Source of the DNA: an uncultured Bacteroidota bacterium
Lineage (GTDB): Bacteria; Bacteroidota; Bacteroidia; Chitinophagales; Chitinophagaceae
DNA length: 12,343 nt
Assembly (NCBI GenBank): GCA_903933995.1
Contig: CAIZMD010000233.1
Span: 1 to 12,343, forward strand
Direction of reading: 5' to 3'
Shown: positions 6,864 through 12,343 of the stretch, in pieces
How positions within the stretch are numbered: position 1 is the first letter of the stretch
How the letters are laid out: every line of letters starts with the position of its first letter
Program-made: the position numbers and the translations under genes
Notes under the pieces: model-generated
What the model saw: only the letters and a program-made list of their open reading frames with translations
What the model was told of the DNA's origin: nothing
Database searches by the model: none

Positions 6864-8070
6864 TAGGATAAAGGGCAGAGATATTGTGGTGGTTGGTCAA
6901 CAACCATGGGATGTTTCCATTGGAAGCAATTGTAAAAATATTGCCATTGAATGGAGTAAATATAACCGTGTACTTTATGTAAATGCTCCGCTAGATAGAA
7001 AAACCCTATATCAATCTAAAGATGATCCAAAGATTCAGACAAGGTTAGCCGTAATTAAGGGAGCTAAAGATGGATTGATTCAAATTCAAGACAACTTGTG
7101 GAATTTGTATCCTGATACAATGATTGAATCCATTAATTGGATTCCATTGCAAGGTCTTTTTGAATGGTTGAATAAACGGAATAATCGTTTGTTTGCTCAA
7201 AGTATACAAGTTGCCATTGAAAAACTTGGGTTTAAGGATATCATCTTGTTTAATGACAATGACATGTTTCGTTCTTTTTATTTAAAAGACATGTTGCATC
7301 CATTAACTAGCATTTATTATTCTAGAGATTTTATGTTGGCAGTGGATTATTGGAAAAAGCATGGTGAAAAATTAGAACCTGAATTGATTGCAAAATCTGA
7401 TATCTGTGTTGCAAACTCTACTTATTTAGCTCAATATTGTAAGCAATACAATCCACAATCTTTTTATGTTGGACAAGGTTGTGAACTGGATTTGTTTATG
7501 CAGACAGAAGGGCTAGCAAAACCTTCTGATATGCTTGCAATTCCATCTCCCATAATTGGATATGTAGGGGCATTGCAAAGCATTAGATTAGATATAGATG
7601 TTTTGATGCATATTTCTGCATCAAAGCCAGAATGGAATTTGGTATTAGTTGGTCCCCAGGACGATGTGTTTAAATCAAGCCCCCTACACCAATGTAAAAA
7701 TGTCTTTTTTATAGGCTCAAAAGATCCATCAGAACTGCCCCAATATATACATGCTTTTGATGTTTGTATTAACCCGCAGATTGTGAATCAGGTGACTATT
7801 GGAAACTATCCCAGAAAAATTGACGAATATTTGGCGGTTGGTAAGCCGGTTGTTGCAACTAAAACAGAAGCAATGCGTATATTCATGGAACATTGTTACC
7901 TTGCCGATGACAAGCATTCCTATATAGATAGTATTGCTAAAGCATTGGAAACCAATAGCCCTGAATTGGCAAATCAAAGAAGGGAATTTGCTGCAGGTCA
8001 TACTTGGGAAAACAGTGTTGCTTTAATAGATCAAGCAATTTTAAACAAGGAAAAGGAACATCATAAGTGA
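6850..8070 (+). CDS. GT-B fold glycosyltransferase (GT4-like, TuaH-like)
   Basis: This 406-residue cytoplasmic or membrane-associated glycosyltransferase has two Rossmann-like halves. The N-terminal acceptor half (about 10-200) has IVVVGQQPWD (12-21) with a downstream SNCKNIAIEW segment, a pattern seen in TuaH-like enzymes of cell-wall and capsule clusters. The C-terminal donor half includes IIGYVGAL (235-242), WNLVLVGPQ (262-270), and YPRKIDEYLAVGKPVVAT (320-337). In the last of these, Glu326 sits where GT4 enzymes bind the nucleotide sugar. There is no signal peptide or membrane span. It starts at ATG 6850, overlapping the polymerase gene by 14 bases; ATG 6860 is out of frame and closes at once. 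It ends in a GTGA overlap with the next gene. GT4 enzymes are retaining, so it probably adds an alpha-linked sugar; donor unknown. Confidence 0.85.
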   Translation: MQNNDRIKGRDIVVVGQQPWDVSIGSNCKNIAIEWSKYNRVLYVNAPLDRKTLYQSKDDPKIQTRLAVIKGAKDGLIQIQDNLWNLYPDTMIESINWIPLQGLFEWLNKRNNRLFAQSIQVAIEKLGFKDIILFNDNDMFRSFYLKDMLHPLTSIYYSRDFMLAVDYWKKHGEKLEPELIAKSDICVANSTYLAQYCKQYNPQSFYVGQGCELDLFMQTEGLAKPSDMLAIPSPIIGYVGALQSIRLDIDVLMHISASKPEWNLVLVGPQDDVFKSSPLHQCKNVFFIGSKDPSELPQYIHAFDVCINPQIVNQVTIGNYPRKIDEYLAVGKPVVATKTEAMRIFMEHCYLADDKHSYIDSIAKALETNSPELANQRREFAAGHTWENSVALIDQAILNKEKEHHK

Positions 8071-8924
8071 AAACAGCCTATTTGATATTAGCCCATGCAA
8101 ATCCAAAACAACTGGAAAGGCTGGTAGACCGGTTGGCTTTTCCTGGTGTGGATATATATATTCACCTTGATAAAAAGGCAGATTTTACTCATTTTGAATT
8201 TCTTAAAATGCGGCCTTATCTCTTTTTTGTTAAGGATAGGGTGAAAGTTTCATGGGGGGCATATAGTATTGTACAAGCTACGGTAAATGGGCTAAAGCAA
8301 ATTGCTGGAACTGGAATAGCTTATGATATTGTTCATTTAGTGAGTGGTCAAGATTATCCACTTAAAACAAATCAAGAGATCAGCGATTTTTTTGCAGCAA
8401 ACAAGGATAAGGCTTTTATGCACACCCTAGATGTGGCAACTGAATGGCAGGAAGCTATTCCAAGGGTAGAATACTACCATTTTACCAATTTTTCTTTTGC
8501 CGGTAAATTCCGATTGGAAAAATTTTTCAGAAAACTGCTTCCTAAGCGAAAACTCCCGGGAAATTTAATTGCAGTTGGTCGCTCTCAGTGGTTTAGTATT
8601 AATATGGATCATTTGAGATATATTCTGGATTACATGGATCAACACCCAGAGTTTGTCCGATTTTTCAATTTAACATGGGCACCTGATGAAATAGTTTTTC
8701 AAACCATTTTATTTGCCTCTCCATATAAATCTCAGATGGTGAATGACAATATGCGATATATTGATTGGTCTGGTGGAGGCGCAAGCCCTAAAAACCTAAC
8801 AATGGATGATAGGAATGCAATGGTAAGTTCCGGAAGGCTTTTTGCTAGAAAGTTTAATCAAGATACAGATGCTAATGTTCTTGATTGGATTGACCAAGAG
8901 TTATTGGGTTGGAAGCCTGTATGA
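8067..8924 (+). CDS. Core-2/I-branching-like glycosyltransferase (GT14)
   Basis: This 285-residue protein matches the bacterial form of the core-2/I-branching beta-1,6-N-acetylglucosaminyltransferase family (PF02485, GT14). Visible landmarks in order are YLILAHANP (5-13), IYIHLDKK (30-37), VSWGAYSIVQA (61-71), LVSGQDYPL (91-99), SQWFSI (173-178), and WAPDEIVFQTIL (204-215), which holds the Asp-Glu pair expected near the catalytic site. There is no N-terminal membrane anchor, unlike the animal Golgi enzymes. The start is GTG at 8067, overlapping the previous stop as GTGA; it places the hydrophobic first beta strand at residues 3-10 as in the family. Likely role: adding a side-chain or branch sugar to the lipid-linked repeat unit. 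Bacterial members are not all GlcNAc transferases, so the sugar is left open. Confidence 0.85.
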   Translation: MKTAYLILAHANPKQLERLVDRLAFPGVDIYIHLDKKADFTHFEFLKMRPYLFFVKDRVKVSWGAYSIVQATVNGLKQIAGTGIAYDIVHLVSGQDYPLKTNQEISDFFAANKDKAFMHTLDVATEWQEAIPRVEYYHFTNFSFAGKFRLEKFFRKLLPKRKLPGNLIAVGRSQWFSINMDHLRYILDYMDQHPEFVRFFNLTWAPDEIVFQTILFASPYKSQMVNDNMRYIDWSGGGASPKNLTMDDRNAMVSSGRLFARKFNQDTDANVLDWIDQELLGWKPV

Positions 8925-8941
8925 ATGTTCAATTATAAGTT

Positions 8942-9856
8942 ATGAAACTTGTTTCCATTATTACGGTTAATTTCAATCATAGCCATGTTACGGATGAGTT
9001 TTTGGATGCATTTTACGCTACCAATGACTATCCAAATATAGAAATCATTGTTGTTGATAATGGTAGTAAGGTTAATCCAGTTCCTGCCTGGATCATCAAA
9101 TATCCTGATGTTCAGTTTATTAGATCCGAAGTTAATTTAGGATTTGCAGGTGGAAATAATCTAGGTGTTGCACAAGCAAAAGGAGACCTACTATTTTTTG
9201 TAAACAATGATACTGAGTTTACCATTGGGTTAGTACAAACATTGGTAGATGCCATTGCTAAGCACCCTCAAACAGGAATGATTTCTCCCAAAATTAGGTA
9301 TTTCCAAGAACCGGATACGCTGCAATATGCAGGTTATACAGACATGAACTATTTTACCGCTAGAAATGAATGTATTGGCCAATTTGAAAAAGATCAAGGT
9401 CAATTTGACCATTTAAGTGGCTTTACTGGATTTGGACATGGGGCTGCCATGATGATTACCAGAGAAGCTATCAACAAAGCTGGATTAATGGCAGAGAACT
9501 ATTTCTTGTATTATGAAGAATTGGATTGGGGTGCGAGAATCAAAAGAGCCGGTTTTGACATTAGATTAGAAATGAGTGCATTGATTTATCACAAAGAGTC
9601 GGTTTCAGTTGGTCAAAAAAGTGCTTTAAAGGAATTTTTCATGAATAGGAATCGGATTCTCTTTATTAGGAGAAATGCTAACTTATTTCAGAGGCTTGTA
9701 TTCTATTTTCATTTTCTATTTTTAGTTACTCCAAGAAACATCATTTCCTATTTGAAAGACGGACAATATAAGTTCATCCCCATCTTGTTTAAAGCCATTT
9801 GGTGGAATCTTACTAATGGGGTTGATAGTAAAGATTTGGGGTATCGCCTTTCTTGA
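8942..9856 (+). CDS. Family 2 glycosyltransferase, rhamnosyltransferase (WbbL)-like
   Basis: This 304-residue GT2 enzyme is of the RfbF/WbbL rhamnosyltransferase-like type. It begins with VSIITVNFNH (4-13). IIVVDNGS (35-42), NLGFAGGNNLG (65-75), the metal-site motif NNDT (88-91), a GHGAAMMITR segment (165-174), and YEELDWGARIKRAGF (191-205, with the probable catalytic Glu-Asp region) follow. RNR (236-238) comes next, as is usual in this group. A weakly hydrophobic stretch near 251-263 may associate with the membrane. The start ATG at 8942 lies 17 bases after the GT14 stop, the largest gap inside the operon after the first gene. The rhamnose assignment rests on family resemblance only; many related enzymes use other sugars. 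Confidence 0.86.
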   Translation: MKLVSIITVNFNHSHVTDEFLDAFYATNDYPNIEIIVVDNGSKVNPVPAWIIKYPDVQFIRSEVNLGFAGGNNLGVAQAKGDLLFFVNNDTEFTIGLVQTLVDAIAKHPQTGMISPKIRYFQEPDTLQYAGYTDMNYFTARNECIGQFEKDQGQFDHLSGFTGFGHGAAMMITREAINKAGLMAENYFLYYEELDWGARIKRAGFDIRLEMSALIYHKESVSVGQKSALKEFFMNRNRILFIRRNANLFQRLVFYFHFLFLVTPRNIISYLKDGQYKFIPILFKAIWWNLTNGVDSKDLGYRLS

Positions 9857-9885
9857 ATTGCACATTGATTATTAAAACGGATGTT

Positions 9886-11055
9886 ATGATGCAAACAATT
9901 TTTTGGATAAGCCTGTTCATTGTGTTTTATACCTATGCAGGATATGGAATTGTATTGTTTGTATTGGTCAAACTCTTAAGGCTTTTTAAAAAGAAGCCAT
10001 TGATGGATCCGGATTACGATTTTCCAACAGTTACAGTTATTGTTGCAGCTTATAATGAGGCTTATTGTATTGAGGATAAAATTAAAAACACTTTGTCTTT
10101 GGAATATCCGTCAAGTAAAGTGAAATATATTTTTGTTACAGACGGATCCACAGATGAAACACCTGCTATTATTGCTAAATATCCAGCTATTCAATTAATG
10201 CATAAAGAGGGGAGAAGTGGTAAAATAGTTGCGGTTCATAGGGCAATGGAAGAAGTGGATACCCAAGTAGCTGTTTTTACTGATGCCAACACCATGTTGA
10301 ATAGTTTGGCTTTGATTAATATTTGTAGACATTATCAGTTTCCTCAAGTTGGTGCCATTGCAGGTGAGAAAAGAGTACAGATTGATAATAGCGGAGATGC
10401 AACTGCAGGAGAAGGATTTTATTGGAAATATGAATCAAAATTAAAAGCTTGGGATTCTGAATTGTATTCAGTAGTTGGAGCCGCAGGAGAATTGTTTAGT
10501 GTAAAAACTGATTTGTATGTTCCGGTAGAACCAGATACTATTCTTGATGATTTTATGATTTCTATGCTCATTGCAGAAAAAGGGTATCGGATTATTTATG
10601 AGCCAGATGCTTATGCAACAGAATCTGCTTCAGCTAATACAAAAGAGGAACTCAAAAGGAAAATTAGGATTGCCGCCGGAGGAATTCAATCTTTCTTAAG
10701 ACTGACCAGTTTGTTGAATCCTTTTAAACTTCCAATCTTAAGTTTTCAATATTTGAGTCATCGTATACTAAGATGGACCATTACGCCATTTTTAATGGTC
10801 TTATCTTTTGTGCTGAACTGGGTAATTGTGTTGTATGCAGAAGGTGATTGGAAGTACCAAGTTTTATTGGCATTGCAAACTTTGTTTTATGGTTTTGCAT
10901 TATTGGGATGGGCCATGCAGTCTAGGTCTATTAAGATTAAGGTCTTCTTTATCCCATACTATTTTTGCATGATGAATTTTGCCGTTTTAGCAGGGATTAA
11001 ACGATACCTGTTTTCCAATCAATCTGTGTTATGGGAAAAAGCCAAGCGTAAATAA
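9886..11055 (+). CDS. Membrane-anchored family 2 glycosyltransferase (second copy type)
   Basis: This 389-residue inner-membrane GT2 begins with a membrane segment at about 4-32. The catalytic domain has VTVIVAAYNE (49-58), FVTDGSTDE (83-91), the metal-site FTDANT (131-136), VVGAAGELFSV (196-206) and LDDF (220-223), the last probably holding the catalytic base. RKIRIAAGGIQSF (258-270) occupies the place of the Q/RxxRW motif but lacks the Trp. Three to four C-terminal membrane segments lie at about 284-375. The frame stays open up to a TTG at 9853 that would overlap the previous stop as TTGA and add 11 residues. I chose ATG 9886 (ATG 9889 is equally possible) because it sits directly before the first membrane segment and TTG starts are rare. 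It is the last gene of the packed operon. Confidence 0.85.
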   Translation: MMQTIFWISLFIVFYTYAGYGIVLFVLVKLLRLFKKKPLMDPDYDFPTVTVIVAAYNEAYCIEDKIKNTLSLEYPSSKVKYIFVTDGSTDETPAIIAKYPAIQLMHKEGRSGKIVAVHRAMEEVDTQVAVFTDANTMLNSLALINICRHYQFPQVGAIAGEKRVQIDNSGDATAGEGFYWKYESKLKAWDSELYSVVGAAGELFSVKTDLYVPVEPDTILDDFMISMLIAEKGYRIIYEPDAYATESASANTKEELKRKIRIAAGGIQSFLRLTSLLNPFKLPILSFQYLSHRILRWTITPFLMVLSFVLNWVIVLYAEGDWKYQVLLALQTLFYGFALLGWAMQSRSIKIKVFFIPYYFCMMNFAVLAGIKRYLFSNQSVLWEKAKRK

Positions 11056-11069
11056 CCTGGTTAGATTAA

Positions 11070-11099
11070 AATACTATTTTAAACAGATAAAAAAGTATT
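11070..11099. repeat. AT-rich imperfect hairpin after the operon
   Basis: AATACTATTTTA (11070-11081) can pair with TAAAAAAGTATT (11088-11099) with one mismatch and a six-base loop, 14 bases after the last GT2 stop. It might help end or stabilise the operon transcript. There is no GC-rich stem or following T-run, so it is not a convincing intrinsic terminator. Confidence 0.3.
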
Positions 11100-11112
11100 A
11101 AAACTACATTCC

Positions 11113-11158
11113 GCTTCTTTGGATATTTGATTACCAACGAATGTTTGCCAAGAGAAGC
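11113..11158. repeat. Inverted repeat upstream of the mannanase gene
   Basis: GCTTCTTTGG (11113-11122) pairs with CCAAGAGAAGC (11148-11158) over ten base pairs with one bulged G and a 25-base loop. It surrounds the candidate promoter boxes described separately, so it may be an operator or a 5' structure, or coincidence. Confidence 0.3.
11118..11147 (+). promoter_or_regulatory. Candidate Bacteroidota-type promoter for the mannanase gene
   Basis: TTTG at 11118-11121 is followed after 18 bases by AATGTTTG (11140-11147), one base off the known Bacteroidota -7 box TAnnTTTG, at nearly the usual spacing. Transcription would start near 11154, about 47 bases before the ATG. It is a motif match by eye only; read-through from the operon is the alternative. 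Confidence 0.25.
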
Positions 11159-11200
11159 ATAGCTGCACTTGGTTAATTAAATCGTTATCAATTGCAATGC

Positions 11201-12343
11201 ATGAAACAGCTTTTTATTTCACTATGCTTATTGATTTGTCCTTGCTATTCCATTCTTATGGCACAAAATGATTTGCCAGCCGATAAGAAAGCTAGTCCTG
11301 CAACAGTAAACCTGTATAGAAACCTCAAAAGGCACCTAGATAAAGGTGTTCTTTTTGGTCATCAAGATGATCTTGCTTATGGGGTTCACTGGTTTGGAGA
11401 CAAGGGTAGGAGCAATTTGAATGATCTTGTAGGTGAATATCCTGCAGTTTATGGATGGGAATTGGGTCATCTTGAATTAGACGCAACTTATAATCTTGAC
11501 AGTGTTCCCTTTAAAAGAATGCGAGAATATATTCTAGAAGGATTCCAAAAAGGAGGTGTCATTACCATTAGTTGGCATTTGAGGAATCCAGTGAATGGCA
11601 AATCGGCTTGGGATGATGCAAAGGGGGTGGTCAAAGAGATTTTACCAGGTGGATCCAAACATAGTTTATATCTCTCTTGGGTTGATAAAGTGGCTGTTTT
11701 TTTGAATAGTTTAAAAACACCTTCAGGAGAATTGGTGCCTGTTATTTTTAGACCATTTCATGAGTTAACAGGTAATTGGTTTTGGTGGGGACAAGACAGA
11801 TGCACCCCTGAAGAATACAAACAATTAATGCGCATGACTATCACTTATTTGCGCGATACCAAGCAATTGCATCATTTGTTATATGCCTATAATACTTCAG
11901 GATTTAAGTCTAAAGAAGCATTTATGGAAAGGTATCCTGGGAATGATTTAATTGATATTCTAAGCTTTGATGATTATCAATATGGGGATGCTACAAAGGA
12001 TAATAGTTTTGTCAAAAACATTGATTTACAATTGGGACTATTAGAATCAATGGCAGCTGAAAATAATAAAATTCCTGCTTGGGCTGAAACTGGGTATGAA
12101 AAAATACCTTATTCAAAATGGTGGACAGAATGCCTTCTAAAATCCATAGGTCAGCATCGGCTTTCCTATGTATTAGTATGGCGAGATGGGGGCTTGGTTA
12201 CGGGGAAAGCGCCTAGAGAATTTGCTCCTTCTGATACGCATTTTTTACCTGTTCCTGCTCATGCTTCAGAACCTGATTTCTTGAAAATGTACTTCTCGGG
12301 TAAGTTCTTATTTCAAAAGGGGGCTGCTGCATTAAAACTCTAC
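11201..12343 (+). CDS. Secreted GH26 endo-beta-1,4-mannanase-like glycoside hydrolase (3' end missing)
   Basis: An open frame of 381 codons starts at ATG 11201 and runs off the window without a stop. Residues 1-21 form a Sec signal peptide ending in MAQ; the Cys residues there do not form a good lipobox. The rest matches glycoside hydrolase family 26. VLFGHQDD is at 50-57, YGWELGHLELD at 84-94, and ITISWHLRNP at 121-130. VIFRPFHELTGNWFWWG (181-197) has Glu188 as probable acid/base. SFDDYQYG is at 255-262, and PAWAETGYEKIP (292-303) has Glu296 as probable nucleophile. Both catalytic Glu residues are present, so it should be active. GH26 members usually cut beta-1,4-mannan, more rarely other beta-glycans. 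The domain looks nearly complete at the edge. Following the polysaccharide operon, it may trim or release the polymer; alternatively it is an unrelated nutrient enzyme. Confidence 0.88.
   Translation, partial: MKQLFISLCLLICPCYSILMAQNDLPADKKASPATVNLYRNLKRHLDKGVLFGHQDDLAYGVHWFGDKGRSNLNDLVGEYPAVYGWELGHLELDATYNLDSVPFKRMREYILEGFQKGGVITISWHLRNPVNGKSAWDDAKGVVKEILPGGSKHSLYLSWVDKVAVFLNSLKTPSGELVPVIFRPFHELTGNWFWWGQDRCTPEEYKQLMRMTITYLRDTKQLHHLLYAYNTSGFKSKEAFMERYPGNDLIDILSFDDYQYGDATKDNSFVKNIDLQLGLLESMAAENNKIPAWAETGYEKIPYSKWWTECLLKSIGQHRLSYVLVWRDGGLVTGKAPREFAPSDTHFLPVPAHASEPDFLKMYFSGKFLFQKGAAALKLY

Noticed and set aside
7729..8001. Minus-strand frame inside the GT4-like gene
   Set aside because: It is antisense to the conserved donor-binding region and lacks independent support.
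9853..9885. Upstream TTG start extending the last GT2 by 11 residues
   Set aside because: The TTGA overlap resembles the polymerase junction, but two ATG codons sit right before the first membrane segment and the extra residues match no family feature. It is kept as an alternative only.
1..12343. CRISPR arrays, tRNA/rRNA genes, insertion sequences or phage genes
   Set aside because: No regularly spaced repeats, tRNA-like cloverleaf, transposase motif or terminal inverted repeats were recognised; the window is a contiguous polysaccharide locus.

Overview
The window is AT-rich, with short Bacteroidota-style signal peptides ending in Ala-Gln, no clear Shine-Dalgarno sequences, and glycosyltransferases of types common in Bacteroidota polysaccharide loci. 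It most likely comes from a member of the Bacteroidota (Sphingobacteria/Cytophaga-like). This placement is inferred from protein style and cannot be fixed to a genus by reading alone.

Layout: (1) Positions 1-236 hold the 3' end of a priming sugar-phosphate transferase (plus strand, cut by the window edge). (2) Positions 246-860 carry a hexapeptide-repeat O-acetyltransferase on the minus strand. It is convergent with the primer gene and divergent from everything downstream. (3) A 244-bp divergent intergenic region lies at 861-1104. (4) Positions 1105-11055 form one tightly packed plus-strand block of nine genes. In order they are a short single-repeat TolC-like outer-membrane protein, a Wzz/Wzc-type polysaccharide co-polymerase with a degenerate kinase-like ATPase domain, a membrane GT2, an unrecognised 47-residue membrane protein, an O-antigen polymerase/ligase, a GT4-like enzyme, a GT14 (core-2/I-branching-like) enzyme, a soluble GT2, and a second membrane GT2. 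Most junctions overlap by 1 to 14 bases. (5) A 145-bp gap with two imperfect inverted repeats and a possible promoter (11056-11200) precedes (6) a secreted GH26 endo-beta-mannanase-like gene that runs off the right edge.

Working model: this is part of an exopolysaccharide or capsule locus of Wzy-dependent type. The upstream primer loads the first sugar on undecaprenyl phosphate, up to five glycosyltransferases build and branch the repeat unit, and the acetyltransferase may decorate it. The polymerase joins units, while the co-polymerase and TolC-like protein control length and passage through the envelope. The GH26 enzyme could trim or release a beta-mannan-containing product. No Wzx flippase and no Wza-type (Poly_export/SLBB) outer-membrane channel is seen here; they may lie outside the window.

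The least explained parts are the half-length TolC-like protein next to the co-polymerase, the loss of key kinase residues in that co-polymerase, and the 47-residue membrane protein translationally linked to the polymerase.
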